Below the pieces are notes generated by a model. The model did no database searches. It worked only from the letters and a program-made list of their open reading frames with translations, and was not told where the DNA came from. DNA of 40,565 bases from positions 1-40,565 of the forward strand of contig JAKBCU010000004.1 of the NCBI GenBank assembly GCA_021807565.1, in the 5' to 3' direction. This DNA is from Pseudomonadota bacterium (lineage in GTDB: Bacteria; Pseudomonadota; Gammaproteobacteria; DSM-16500). Below, piece by piece: positions 28,025 through 37,716 of the stretch; within the stretch, counting starts at the first letter, position 1, and every line of letters starts with the position of its first letter. The translations under genes and the position numbers were made by a program.

Positions 28025-28963
28025 TTAGGTTAGACAAGTAAGACATGCTGTAAGATCATGATCCAAAGGTGCCTCGACCTTGATGGAATGATTAAGAGAA
28101 GATAGAGTAAACTCGACTTGATGCGCATGCAAGAACATTCGTTTTAATCCTGCGGCACGAATTTCCTTATTAAACAAAGCATCGCCATACTTATCATCCC
28201 CGGCAATGGGGTGGTGACTGTATTGCGCATGCACTCGAATTTGGTGGGTTCTGCCAGTTAATAAGGTGGCTTCAACCCATTCGGCATGATCAAATGTCTT
28301 CAATACCCTAAACAACGTTGTAGCCGATTTGCCTTCCGTTGAGACTCTCACGAAACGTTCTCCACTACTGAGTTGATTTTTTTGAAGCGGCGCATTCACT
28401 CGCACTTCTTTTTCTTTCCAATGTCCTTTTGTCAGTAACCAGTACCTCTTTTTTATTTCACCAGAGCGAAATAACTCATGTAACTCTTTGAGAATACTTC
28501 GTTTTTTGGCTATAATTAAACAGCCTGAGGTACCCAAATCCAGTCGATGCGCCAATTCAAGATGGGGTAAATGGGGATACATGACTCGTAATGCCTCAAT
28601 CACTCCCATACTCGCACCCGTTCCACCGTGCACTGGAATACCAGACGGTTTGTTAAGAATGAATAAATAATTATCCTCATATAATATTCTGTCAGCTAAC
28701 AGGGCCGCTAAGGACCGGCTTGGTTTTAATGTCATCGGTTTATTATCCGGTAGCCTCAAGGGTGGCAGACGAACGCAATCACCTGCCTGCAAACGATAGC
28801 TAGGGGGTATGCGTTTTTTGTTAACCCGTACCTCACCCTTACGCAATAGTCTATAAACACGTGTCTTAGGAACACCCTTCAACCGAGTAATCAAAAAATT
28901 ATCAATGCGTTGATTCACATAATCCATCGTGATGGTAATGTATTCAATAGCGGATTTGTTCAT
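28025..28963 (-). CDS. rluC: 23S rRNA pseudouridine synthase, RluC/RluD family
   Basis: RluC modifies three uridines in 23S rRNA. The 312-aa protein has an N-terminal S4 domain (about 17-77, NQRIDNFLITRLKGVPKTRVYRLLRKG) and a catalytic domain with Asp142 in AHRLDLGTSGCL, then LTGRTHQIRVHAQYSHHPIAGDDKYG. Position decides the name: it is divergent from rne, exactly as rluC is in E. coli. The active-site LDLGTSG differs slightly from the LDRDTSG often seen. In E. coli maf (yceF) lies next to yceD; it is absent here. Confidence 0.9.
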   Translation of the reverse strand: MNKSAIEYITITMDYVNQRIDNFLITRLKGVPKTRVYRLLRKGEVRVNKKRIPPSYRLQAGDCVRLPPLRLPDNKPMTLKPSRSLAALLADRILYEDNYLFILNKPSGIPVHGGTGASMGVIEALRVMYPHLPHLELAHRLDLGTSGCLIIAKKRSILKELHELFRSGEIKKRYWLLTKGHWKEKEVRVNAPLQKNQLSSGERFVRVSTEGKSATTLFRVLKTFDHAEWVEATLLTGRTHQIRVHAQYSHHPIAGDDKYGDALFNKEIRAAGLKRMFLHAHQVEFTLSSLNHSIKVEAPLDHDLTACLTCLT

Positions 28964-29627
28964 AAAAATCCTAGAGTTAGCTCTACTTCAAAAAATGTCA
29001 TTCACCCAATCGATGAATATAATCGATTGATACCACCTGAAAATACTGGTATATTCGCTAACACATTGCATGGATAAAATGAACGTGTTTGGCTAAGCAA
29101 TAGAGGCGCATAATAAAACGAATGAAGCGAAAAGGATAGCAGCAATAGAGTGCTATGAACACATTAAGTAACTTGCTGAACTCGTTAGAAAATAACCCTA
29201 TCCGGGGTTAAAGAGTCTTGACGATGCATCTGAACGATGAATTGCAGTGTTATAAAGAAGTGAAGTAAATTGGCCTTTAGCCATTAACAAACGAGATGAT
29301 AAACTAAAAATTGGCGCTCCAACACCTAAGATGAATGGGTGACTGAGTCGAGTTTTAGAGCGAAGAAATTGAATTCTGACAAGTCTGCCGTCACTAAAAA
29401 GCAGATAGTCGGTACATAGGCATGTTTAGCTGTTTTGTGATACGACCGATACCAGAGGCCCAGCGAAACCATTAGAATAAATGATACCAACTTAAGCTGA
29501 TGCTGTCCTGTAAACTATCCCAGCATAAGATTGCCTGCATCGCCGCTCTAAAAACCTTTCTCATGATTCGCCACCCAAACGCCATGTTGCGACGCCGTAC
29601 TGTAATATAACGAAATAATGGGTAGTT
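28964..29627. other. Intergenic leader between rluC and rne
   Basis: No plausible gene is visible in these 664 bases; short frames lack ribosome sites and family features. A good promoter for rne lies at 29027-29055, leaving a leader of about 565 nt. Two hairpins in it are GATAGCA-type (29136-29141 with 29151-29156) and a strong TAACCC/GGGTTA (29193-29198 with 29205-29210). A small TAGAG/CTCTA repeat (28972-28985) lies just before rluC. Long rne leaders let RNase E regulate its own mRNA in E. coli, and the same may be true here. Confidence 0.5.
29027..29055 (+). promoter_or_regulatory. Likely rne promoter
   Basis: TTGATA (29027-29032) and TATATT (29050-29055) are separated by exactly 17 bases, and a TGG sits before the -10. 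This is the best sigma-70 promoter in the gap. It would start a transcript near 29062, more than 560 bases before the rne ATG. Confidence 0.6.
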
Positions 29628-31928
29628 ATGAAAAGAATGCTTATCAATGCAACTCACAAAAACGAAGAGTTGCGAATTGCTCTTGCCAATGGTCAAACAC
29701 TGTTTGATCTGATTATTGAATCTTCCACACGAGAACAAAAACAATCGAACATCTACAAAGCCAAAATCACGCGAATTGAACCGAGTCTTGAAGCAGCTTT
29801 TGTAGATTATGGTGAAGAAAGACACGGCTTTTTGCCGCTCAAGGAAGTCGCACGTTCTTGTTTTCGAGAAAATTATGTAGACACAGGCAAACGTATCGCC
29901 ATTAATGAAATTCTTGAAGAAGGCCAAGAACTCATTGTTCAGATCGACAAAGAAGAACGTGGATCAAAAGGAGCTGCGCTGACTACCTTCATTTCGTTGC
30001 CTGGTTCTTATCTCGTACTCATGCCTAATAACCCCCGTGCCGGCGGTATTTCAAGACGCATTGAAGGCGATGAACGTTCTGAATTGCGTGAAAATCTAGC
30101 TAATCTGACCCTCCCCGAAGGGATGGGCTTAATTGTCAGAACAGCCGGCAGTGGCCGAAACTTTGAAGAACTACAATGGGACTTAGATATCTTACTCAGA
30201 CATTGGGAGGCGATTAAACAAGTTTCTGAAGAACGTGCAGCTCCTTTTTTAGTTTACCAAGAAAGCAATGTCGTGATTCGCGCAGTACGCGATTATCTAC
30301 GCAAAGATATTGATGAGGTATTAATTGATCATCCCGATGTGTATCAGGAAATAGTCAATCACATCAAATTGGTTCGACCCAACTTTATCCATCGAGTTAA
30401 ATTATATAAAGATCCAACACCGCTTTTCACTCGCTTTCAAATTGAAAGCCAAATTGAATCTGCCTTTCAGCGTGAGGTCAGACTGCCTTCAGGTGGCTCC
30501 ATTGTCATTGATCATACTGAAGCATTAGTTTCAATTGATATCAACTCAGCGCGCTCCACCAAAGGCATTGATATTGAAGAAACAGCGCTATCAACCAATT
30601 TGGAAGCAGCTGATGAAATTGCCAGACAACTGCGTTTGCGAGATTTAGGCGGCTTAGTTGTGATTGATTTTATCGACATGACCCCTATCCGTAATCAACG
30701 TGAAGTGGAAGACCGTATTAAAAATGCGTTAACCATGGATCGAGCAAAAGTGCAAATTGGTAGAATTTCACGATTTGGATTACTTGAAATGTCACGCCAA
30801 CGCCTACGTCCTTCATTAGGTGAATCAAGCCAGATAAGCTGTCCACGCTGCTTAGGTCAAGGCAGTATTCGCGGTATTGAGTCACTCGCATTATCCATTA
30901 TTCGCATTATTGAAGAACATGCACTCAAAGAAAACACGGCTCAGGTAAGAGCTGTTCTACCGATTGAAATTGCCGCTTTTTTATTAAACGAAAAACGCCA
31001 GGCGATTATGGATATTGAAAATCGCCAACAGGTGAGCGTAATAGTTGTGCCTAATCCGCATTTTGTGACACCCCAATATGAGGTTGAGCGCATTCGTTTA
31101 TCGGAGGTGCGAGACGGTGATGAAAAAGTACAAAGTTATAAACTAGCAGCCAAGTTAGAGGTGGAACCCGCTACCATAACGCCTATCCAACCACGGTTAC
31201 ATCAAGAACCTGCTATTAAAAACATGGTAATAGAGCAACCCACTCCACAACATGCCATGACGACAGAACAAATGGATAACCGTCATGGATTATTAAAACG
31301 TTTTATGAGTTATCTTTTTGAAAAAAAGGCATCTACTACAGAAGAAAAAACACAGGAAGTCAGAAATCCACGGCCTCGGCACCCTGTCACGTCTGCCCAA
31401 CCGATGCGAAAACCTAGGCATCAACACAGTAAGAATCGTGGACGCAGACGACATCATGCAGATCGTGGTGAGCGTGGAAATGCCCATTCTCAAAAACATC
31501 TTCCTCGATCAAATGAACATTCGCATTCACACCAGCCTGTCTCACACCCGGACGAAAAACCCTCGGAACCAACCGTATCGATTGAATCTGCTCTACAGAC
31601 TCAGCCCCGGCACTCTCAAACAGAAACCTCCCAGGTGATCGAAACTGCCCAACATCAACAGTTTGAATCGACCATAGAAAACCACCGCCAGGCAACGTCT
31701 GCGGAACCATCAACCTGCGCATTATCCGTGACTTCTTCAACTTCAGCAGAAAACAATACAAATAAAAAATCACGCTACCCTGCTAAACAAAGACGGCACA
31801 AGCGCTTTAAACACCGGTACAAAAAACCGAATAAGCCCACTGATACATCAGGCAATGACAATCTTCCTGTCTTACACCAAGCAGGCGAAGATTTATATAG
31901 CACTAAAAAAGATTCTGGGGATACCTAG
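29628..31928 (+). CDS. rne: Ribonuclease E
   Basis: RNase E starts the decay of most mRNAs and processes rRNA and tRNA precursors. The 766-aa protein has an intact catalytic half: S1 domain (about 38-118, [22 protein letters not shown]), 5'-sensor region, the magnesium Asp304 in [12 protein letters not shown], and the zinc link C405/C408 in CPRCLGQG, which joins the tetramer. After about residue 510 the C-terminal half is short, rich in arginine, histidine and proline (RRRRHH-type runs), probably an RNA-binding scaffold. It lacks much of the roughly 550-residue scaffold of E. coli RNase E, as in other members outside the enterobacteria. It ends with a hairpin terminator at 31938. Confidence 0.96.
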   Translation: MKRMLINATHKNEELRIALANGQTLFDLIIESSTREQKQSNIYKAKITRIEPSLEAAFVDYGEERHGFLPLKEVARSCFRENYVDTGKRIAINEILEEGQELIVQIDKEERGSKGAALTTFISLPGSYLVLMPNNPRAGGISRRIEGDERSELRENLANLTLPEGMGLIVRTAGSGRNFEELQWDLDILLRHWEAIKQVSEERAAPFLVYQESNVVIRAVRDYLRKDIDEVLIDHPDVYQEIVNHIKLVRPNFIHRVKLYKDPTPLFTRFQIESQIESAFQREVRLPSGGSIVIDHTEALVSIDINSARSTKGIDIEETALSTNLEAADEIARQLRLRDLGGLVVIDFIDMTPIRNQREVEDRIKNALTMDRAKVQIGRISRFGLLEMSRQRLRPSLGESSQISCPRCLGQGSIRGIESLALSIIRIIEEHALKENTAQVRAVLPIEIAAFLLNEKRQAIMDIENRQQVSVIVVPNPHFVTPQYEVERIRLSEVRDGDEKVQSYKLAAKLEVEPATITPIQPRLHQEPAIKNMVIEQPTPQHAMTTEQMDNRHGLLKRFMSYLFEKKASTTEEKTQEVRNPRPRHPVTSAQPMRKPRHQHSKNRGRRRHHADRGERGNAHSQKHLPRSNEHSHSHQPVSHPDEKPSEPTVSIESALQTQPRHSQTETSQVIETAQHQQFESTIENHRQATSAEPSTCALSVTSSTSAENNTNKKSRYPAKQRRHKRFKHRYKKPNKPTDTSGNDNLPVLHQAGEDLYSTKKDSGDT

Positions 31929-31937
31929 CTGCATTGC

Positions 31938-31972
31938 ATCAGGCACACGACCACACAAACTGTGTGCCTGAT
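31938..31972. terminator. Convergent terminator-like hairpin after rne
   Basis: ATCAGGCACAC (31938-31948) and GTGTGCCTGAT (31962-31972) form an 11-bp perfect stem with a 13-nt loop, just after the rne stop and before the end of the minus-strand Trm112-like gene. T tracts are weak on both sides, so it could stop transcription in both directions only partly. It is the strongest hairpin in this interval. Confidence 0.55.
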
Positions 31973-32000
31973 CTCATATTAAGACTATCGCTGCGTCATG

Positions 32001-32174
32001 TTATTCATCGCTGCCCAATCGTCTAGCTCGTGATTCAAGCAAAGCAGGAATATCATCGATAATGGGAAAGGCAAGACGATCAAATTTACAAATCAATTCT
32101 TGATTCGTTTTATCAAACAATAATTCCCCTTTACAGATAGGACATGCTAATATTTCTAATAAGTTTTTATCCAT
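32001..32174 (-). CDS. Trm112-family small protein (YcaR-like)
   Basis: The 57-aa protein ([18 protein letters not shown]) has the Trm112/YcaR pattern, with CPxC near the start, then [26 protein letters not shown]. Trm112-type proteins bind zinc; in eukaryotes they activate methyltransferases, and the bacterial role is not well known. Start: Met at 32174 is chosen, since the upstream GTG (32192) would add six residues. GAGGTG lies about 10 bases upstream. The gene is divergent from the glycosylase-like gene at 32200 with only 25 bases between the starts. Confidence 0.85.
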   Translation of the reverse strand: MDKNLLEILACPICKGELLFDKTNQELICKFDRLAFPIIDDIPALLESRARRLGSDE

Positions 32175-32199
32175 AGAATAGCCACACCTCACTTAACCA

Positions 32200-32928
32200 A
32201 TGAAATTATTTAACTTAGATAGTGTACATCCTTCTTGGCGGTCCTGTCTCAATCGGGCTCTAAAAACACTTGACTTGCATTATCTGCAAAAACTATACAA
32301 TAGCAATACTTGGTTGCCAGGCCATAATAACCTATTTAATTCATTTTCTTTACCCATGGATCAAACTCAGTATGTATTATTGGGTGAATCGCCTTATCCA
32401 AGAGCCCAATCTGCCAATGGCTACGCTTTTTGGGATGCAGCCGTACAAGAACTCTGGTCTCACACAGGGTTAAGCAAAACCGTTAATCGCGCCACCTCAT
32501 TACGCAATATGATCAAAATGTTGCTTGTCGCTGAAAAAAAATTAGATCCTTTTGATACCAGTCAATCCGCCATAGCCAATATGGATAAAACCGGTTTAGT
32601 GACGACCAATGCCGATTTATTCAACAACTTGTTGAACCAAGGATTTCTACTCTTAAATGCAACCCCCGTATTACAAATTAAGACCAAACGTCAAGATGCC
32701 ATGGCTTGGCGGCCATTTATGCATTACGTATTAAACGACCTACTTCGTTTTTATCCAAAGACGCAACTTATCTTATTCGGAAAATTGGCCCAGATTATTA
32801 CCCAGCTGATCGATACTACTGACGTCCAAATAATACAAAGTGAACATCCCTATAATCTATCTTTCATACATAACAAACAGATTTTAGCTTTATTCCAACC
32901 CATGCATCTTCTGCGAAACACAAAATAG
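32200..32928 (+). CDS. Uracil-DNA-glycosylase-fold protein with altered catalytic site
   Basis: This 242-aa protein looks like family-1 uracil-DNA glycosylase: [21 protein letters not shown] (59-79) aligns with the Ung segment [30 protein letters not shown] (148-157) with LLLNTVLTV, and EHPYNLSF (214-221) with HPSPLSA. However, the catalytic Asp of GQDPYH is Ser64 and the following His is Pro67. Asn152 and His215 are retained. It therefore has the fold but not the usual water-activating residue. It may be an inactive homologue, may use another residue, or may belong to a separate UDG-like clade. A genuine ung may exist elsewhere. The start is the first ATG after the divergent gene. Confidence 0.65.
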   Translation: [242 protein letters not shown]

Positions 32929-32963
32929 ACCTGCTGCGAGCGGTGAATAGTGATACCAAAACT

Positions 32964-32972
32964 TGCTATACT
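32964..32972 (+). promoter_or_regulatory. Extended -10 upstream of the response regulator
   Basis: TGCTATACT lies 49 bases before the ATG at 33021. The same nine bases occur before the orphan gene at 3611. A lone GTTAATGTT follows at 32985-32993, similar to a single PmrA half-site, but no partner with the right spacing is visible. Confidence 0.4.
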
Positions 32973-33020
32973 TTCCTAAAATAAGTTAATGTTATGAAAT
33001 AGCTTGATCAGGGATATCCT

Positions 33021-33692
33021 ATGCGCATACTTTTAATAGAAGATGATGAATTACTAGGCGATGGTTTGAGGACGGGTCTCATACAATATGGTTATGCTGT
33101 TGATTGGCTAAAAGATGGCATCTCAGCTGACCAAGCCTTAAAAACCGAAAATTTTGATTTAGTCGTGCTCGACCTGGGATTACCGAAACTGGCTGGTATC
33201 ACTGTATTACAAAATCTGCGTACGCGTGGGCAAACCATGCCCGTCTTAATTCTGACGGCCAGAGAATCGATTGATGACAGGGTCAAAGGCTTAGACAGCG
33301 GTGCTGATGACTATCTCACTAAACCCTTTGATTTAGACGAACTCTGCGCTAGGCTACGTGCTTTGCAGCGTCGTTTTTCTTCAAGAGCCGATCCTTTATT
33401 AACACACGAAAATATTATATTAGATCCTGCTGCGCATACTGTCACGTTGAATAACGAATTGATTAATGTTTCCCGACGTGAATTCGCTTTGCTGCAAAAA
33501 TTGCTAGAAAATACGGGTCGAGTACTTTCAAGAGAACACTTGTCCCAATCCTTGTATGGTTGGGGTGAAGATGTCGATAGTAACGCGTTGGAAGTACATA
33601 TTCACAATCTCAGAAAAAAATTCGGCCAACATTTTATTCACACGATACGCGGCATCGGTTACATGATTAATAAAGATAAAGATGAAACATGA
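33021..33692 (+). CDS. OmpR-family response regulator, PmrA/QseB-like
   Basis: The 223-aa regulator has a receiver domain (1-118) with the acidic pair in EDDE (8-9), phospho-acceptor Asp51 in VVLDLGLP, Thr79, Lys101 (DDYLTKPFDLDEL), and a winged-helix DNA-binding domain (about 128-220) ending VHIHNLRKKFGQHFIHTIRGIGYMI. The opening RILLIEDDELLGDGLRTGL matches the PmrA/QseB/BasR group. In Legionella and Coxiella PmrA controls Dot/Icm effector and secretion genes. It overlaps the kinase gene by 4 bases. Whether it is PmrA or QseB proper cannot be settled from sequence alone. A near-consensus PmrA box lies upstream of the gene starting at 7570. Confidence 0.85.
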   Translation: MRILLIEDDELLGDGLRTGLIQYGYAVDWLKDGISADQALKTENFDLVVLDLGLPKLAGITVLQNLRTRGQTMPVLILTARESIDDRVKGLDSGADDYLTKPFDLDELCARLRALQRRFSSRADPLLTHENIILDPAAHTVTLNNELINVSRREFALLQKLLENTGRVLSREHLSQSLYGWGEDVDSNALEVHIHNLRKKFGQHFIHTIRGIGYMINKDKDET

Positions 33693-35047
33693 TTCGATCC
33701 ATTCGACATTTTTTACTGATTAGCCTTTTAATTAGTATTACTATTGCATCTTCCATTACGGCCATTGGAAACTATGTTTTAGATAGACAAGTCGTACAAC
33801 CCTATTTAGATGAGCAATTAATCAAGCTCATTACCTTTCTTGAAATTTTATCAAGTTCTTCTAACGTAGCAACAACCGAAAAACGATTGATGGGTGAATT
33901 TAATCTTTCCTCAAAAGCAAAAATGGGAGACTTACTGTATCAGGTTTGGGATGCTCAACAAAAAATTATTTTATATTCGCCAAATAGCACAACCCTTTCA
34001 TTGTTCACAATGCCGCTCGGTTTTAGCGATAAATCTATCAATGGAAATCAATGGCGAGCTTATGCAAAAATGGATAGGCTTGGTAATAAAATCATAGTGG
34101 CTGAACCCTTGGAAATTCGTAACAAGTTGGCGGACGACATTGCGCACAACAATGGTTATATTTTACTGATATCCTACCCTATTTTCGGTATTTTAATTTG
34201 GATTATTGTTGGGCTTGCACTACAGTCCATCACACGTGTCACTAATGAAATTTCCAATCGTGCCTCCACTTATTTAGAACCGGTAAAAACAGACAATCTT
34301 CCCATTGAAATTAAACCACTGGTTATCGAGCTCAATCAATTATTTATCCATTTAAAATTAGCTTTTGAGCGCAACAAACGTTTTGCAAGTGATGCCGCCC
34401 ATGAATTACGAACGCCTCTGGCTGCTTTAAAAACTCAAGCACAAGTTGCACTTAAATCAAATAATAAAGTGGAACAATATGATGCGCTCAAAAAAGTAGT
34501 GCAAGGAGTTGATCGCAGCTCTCATGTAGTAGCACAGCTGCTTACCTTAAGCCGATTAAGTCAAGAAGAACAATTGAATGATATAAATCCCATTGACATT
34601 CATAAATTGGCCGCAGAAATGATTGCTTACCTGGTCCCAACTGCTTTAGAAAAAAATATTGAAGTCGAACTTGCACCACCTCCACCGAAAACGATTGTAT
34701 TAGGAAATGATGTCGCACTAGGCATTCTCATTCGTAATGTGGTCGACAATGCCATGCGTTATACACCACCCCATGGAGAAGTTAAGATTCTCATTTTAAA
34801 TAAGAATAAGCATGTGATATTCAGAGTAGCCGATACGGGTCCTGGAATCCCTCCTGAATTACGCGAACGCGTGTTTGAACGATTTTATCGCATACCGGGT
34901 ACCGCCACACAAGGCAGCGGGCTGGGCCTTGCTATAGTACACCAAATTACTGAGTTACATCATGCCACCATTGAATTAAGCACTCCTGAAAATGGAGAGG
35001 GTTTACAATTCGATGTTATTTTTCCTGCTGTTTGCAACCCGAGTTAG
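33689..35047 (+). CDS. Sensor histidine kinase, PmrB/QseC-like
   Basis: The 452-aa inner-membrane kinase pairs with the upstream regulator. It has membrane helices at about 8-30 and 156-180, a sensor region of about 125 residues between them, a short linker, the H-box RFASDAAHELRTPLAALK (phospho-acceptor His238), the N-box IRNVVDNAMRYTPP (Asn350, Asn354), G1 DTGPGIP (382-388), F-box FERFY and G2 GSGLGLA (409-415). All catalytic motifs are intact. The sensor region lacks an obvious Glu-rich iron-binding ExxE pattern like that in PmrB of Salmonella, so the signal is unknown. Confidence 0.9.
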   Translation: MIRSIRHFLLISLLISITIASSITAIGNYVLDRQVVQPYLDEQLIKLITFLEILSSSSNVATTEKRLMGEFNLSSKAKMGDLLYQVWDAQQKIILYSPNSTTLSLFTMPLGFSDKSINGNQWRAYAKMDRLGNKIIVAEPLEIRNKLADDIAHNNGYILLISYPIFGILIWIIVGLALQSITRVTNEISNRASTYLEPVKTDNLPIEIKPLVIELNQLFIHLKLAFERNKRFASDAAHELRTPLAALKTQAQVALKSNNKVEQYDALKKVVQGVDRSSHVVAQLLTLSRLSQEEQLNDINPIDIHKLAAEMIAYLVPTALEKNIEVELAPPPPKTIVLGNDVALGILIRNVVDNAMRYTPPHGEVKILILNKNKHVIFRVADTGPGIPPELRERVFERFYRIPGTATQGSGLGLAIVHQITELHHATIELSTPENGEGLQFDVIFPAVCNPS

Positions 35048-35055
35048 CGATTTAT

Positions 35056-37716
35056 ATGATTTCATCGTTCATTGACTTAGACCCTAGCAACACGACTTGG
35101 ATGACACCGAACAGAAGATTATCGGCCGTTTTACTAAAACAACACCAATACTATCAAATCGAGCAGTCAGAGAATTGTTGGATCAGCTTAGATATTTTGC
35201 CCATAGCCAGTTGGATTCAGCGCCTTTGGGATGACTGGATATCACAAAGTTGGGTTGACACACCAATGGTATTAACCACGCATCAGGAAAATGCCTTATG
35301 GTTAGACCTGATCAAACAATCCCCGGAAAGCGCTTGCTTGCTCCAAGTAACCAATACGGCTAAATTAGCTAAATCAGCCTGGAGTTTATTAAAACAATGG
35401 CGAGTAAAAATCACCGATCCTGAACTCGCTTTAACCGATGACGGACGCTCATTTCAAACCTGGGCAAAACAATTTGACCTATTATGCAAAAAACAACATT
35501 GGGTAGACACTCAAAGTGTAGCGGATTTGATCGCCGAGCAAATTCAAAAAAAAAATATTCTCCCCCCTCAAAATATTGTATTAGTCGGTTTCAATGAACT
35601 ATCACCACAATATCAATATCTCTTTTCTCAATGTGAGGCAATGGGCTCTTGCATTCATCATCGACATTCAACCACAAGCGCATCGTCAATAAAAAAAATA
35701 GCCATGCCTGATGATGAAACTGAACTTCGCACCATGGCACGTTGGGCAAAATCATTGTATGATCAGGCACAAGAAAAAAAACCTTTTTTAATTGGTTGCG
35801 TTATTCCTCAACTAGAAAGCATACGCTACACGGTGTTACAGATTTTTTCGGATGTGTTTTCAGAAAAAAATAAGTTACATTCTGATATCACCAGCCTGCC
35901 TTTTAATATTTCTGCAGGTCAGAGCTTAGCAACCTTTCCCTGTATTTATGCTGCACTGGAATTGTTAGCGTTGCATACAGGGCACATATATATCGATACC
36001 TTGAGCAGTATATTACGCTCTCCCTTCTTAGGTGATGCCGAAAAAGAACAATTAAAAAGAGCACACTTTGATAACAAAATTCATCATGCCAATAAACATG
36101 TCGTTACAGTATCCCATTTAATAGACCCTCATGATTCTTATGCCTTATCTCATACTTGCCCTGCGCTTTTTAAACGTTTTAAAAAATATGCGGGTTATCT
36201 TGCTAATCTGCAAGAGTATGCTTCACCTCGTGAATGGGTAACGCATTTTATGACATTATTGGATATCTTAGGATGGCCTGGAGAAAGAAGCCTAAACAGC
36301 ATTGAATATCAGGCCACACAGCGCTGGCTCACGTTACTGCATGAATTCTCCGGTTTTGATTTTTGTTTTGAAAGAATGAATATAAAAACTGCGATCGACT
36401 ATTTAGTTCAGATAACAAAGGATACTATTTTTCAACCGCAAACACCTGAGGCGCCCATACAGATTCTGGGGGTACTTGAAGCCGCAGGATTACCTTTTGA
36501 TTATTTATGGGTGACACAATTAGAAGATAGTCAATGGCCTACTCCGCCTAAACCAAACCCCCTATTACCACAGCGCTTACAAAAAACTTTACAAATGCCT
36601 CATGCAACACCAGAAAGAGAGCTTTTGTATTATAAAAAGTTAATTGAACAATTACAGTGCTCTGTCAAAAATGTTATTTTTAGCTACCCCATGCAACGCG
36701 GTGATACAGAGTTAAGACCTAGCTCACTCATCCATCACGTAGAAGAAATTGACTTGAACCAACTGCCGCTCAGTCAATATACCAGTGTTGCTGAAATTAT
36801 TTTTCAACACCAATCCCTTGATCTATTTGAAGATAAAAAAGCTTCTCCGGTCACGCATATTGAAAAAATTCGAGGCGGCACCACTATTTTAAAATTACAA
36901 GCAATCTGCCCTTTTAAGGCATTTGCTGAATTGCGCTTATATGCAAATGAGCCCGATCCAGTCACCTTAGGTATAAAAACTCAAGATCGCGGCACCCTTG
37001 TCCATCAAGCGATGGAATTCTTTTGGAAACAAATTAAAGACTCTAACCGCTTAGCTGCACTCTCATCTGACGAGTTAGACGAAATCATTCATACTGCCGC
37101 TTTTACAGCGATTGAGTTAAAGCGTTTCAGTAAAATGTTTCAACAGCGTTATAAGATGCTTGAATTAGAAAGACTCAAAAGAGTCTTAAAACAGTGGATG
37201 GAGATAGAGTTACTCAGGCCCTCTTTTAAAGTCATTTTCACTGAATATGAAAAAAAAATCTCTATTGGGAACATACCAATTATCTTACGAATCGATCGAA
37301 TAGATGAACTAGAAGACGGGCAACAAATGATTATCGACTACAAAACGGGCAAACATAATGACATAACCCATTGGTTTAGTGATAGACCAAGTGAACCTCA
37401 ACTTCCCTTATATTGTATTGCTAGCGATGAGGAAATACATGCCATCAGTTACGCACAAATTCATCCTGATGAGATGCGTTTAAAAGGCATTAGCAGAGAT
37501 GATATTGGTATTCACTCAATCAAATCATTAACAGAATACGCTGGCAGAGATCATCTCGCATGGAGCGATCAAGTAGCACATTGGCAAACCGTATTGAGCA
37601 AATTAGGCGATGATTTTTTGCAAGGTATCGCCACGGTGGATCCAAAAAATGGAAACGAAACCTGCCGATTATGTCATTTATCTTTACTTTGCCGCATTCG
37701 TGAGAAAACCGCATGA
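35056..37716 (+). CDS. AddB-like PD-(D/E)XK nuclease, DNA repair protein
   Basis: The 886-aa product resembles the AddB-like proteins of about 900 aa that partner a UvrD-type helicase in double-strand-break repair. The N-terminal part is a helicase-like fold without a clear Walker A. The C-terminal part is a RecB-type nuclease: GTLVHQAMEFFW, the Asp and Lys in IIDYKTGK (about 761-763) and the EPQLPLY motif. Four cysteines that would hold an iron-sulphur cluster are visible: one in AICPFKAF (about 618) and three in TCRLCHLSLLC (about 870, 873, 879). I start at the ATG at 35056; a TTG at 35032 would overlap the kinase. It overlaps the next gene by ATGA. Confidence 0.85.
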   Translation: MISSFIDLDPSNTTWMTPNRRLSAVLLKQHQYYQIEQSENCWISLDILPIASWIQRLWDDWISQSWVDTPMVLTTHQENALWLDLIKQSPESACLLQVTNTAKLAKSAWSLLKQWRVKITDPELALTDDGRSFQTWAKQFDLLCKKQHWVDTQSVADLIAEQIQKKNILPPQNIVLVGFNELSPQYQYLFSQCEAMGSCIHHRHSTTSASSIKKIAMPDDETELRTMARWAKSLYDQAQEKKPFLIGCVIPQLESIRYTVLQIFSDVFSEKNKLHSDITSLPFNISAGQSLATFPCIYAALELLALHTGHIYIDTLSSILRSPFLGDAEKEQLKRAHFDNKIHHANKHVVTVSHLIDPHDSYALSHTCPALFKRFKKYAGYLANLQEYASPREWVTHFMTLLDILGWPGERSLNSIEYQATQRWLTLLHEFSGFDFCFERMNIKTAIDYLVQITKDTIFQPQTPEAPIQILGVLEAAGLPFDYLWVTQLEDSQWPTPPKPNPLLPQRLQKTLQMPHATPERELLYYKKLIEQLQCSVKNVIFSYPMQRGDTELRPSSLIHHVEEIDLNQLPLSQYTSVAEIIFQHQSLDLFEDKKASPVTHIEKIRGGTTILKLQAICPFKAFAELRLYANEPDPVTLGIKTQDRGTLVHQAMEFFWKQIKDSNRLAALSSDELDEIIHTAAFTAIELKRFSKMFQQRYKMLELERLKRVLKQWMEIELLRPSFKVIFTEYEKKISIGNIPIILRIDRIDELEDGQQMIIDYKTGKHNDITHWFSDRPSEPQLPLYCIASDEEIHAISYAQIHPDEMRLKGISRDDIGIHSIKSLTEYAGRDHLAWSDQVAHWQTVLSKLGDDFLQGIATVDPKNGNETCRLCHLSLLCRIREKTA

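Noticed and set aside
29056-29627. An RNA gene (tRNA, RNase P or rRNA fragment) in the rne leader
   Set aside because: I found no cloverleaf, CCA end or recognisable conserved rRNA or RNase P segment.
29472-29927. A 151-codon minus-strand frame across the rne start
   Set aside because: It lies opposite well-supported rne coding sequence and has no recognisable features; it is an antisense shadow.
31414-31773. A 119-codon minus-strand frame inside the rne tail
   Set aside because: The C-terminal scaffold of rne is low-complexity and produces open frames on other strands; no ribosome site or family match.
32985-32993. A full PmrA box in the regulator's own promoter
   Set aside because: Only one half-site (GTTAATGTT) is present; no second TTAA core lies at the required spacing.
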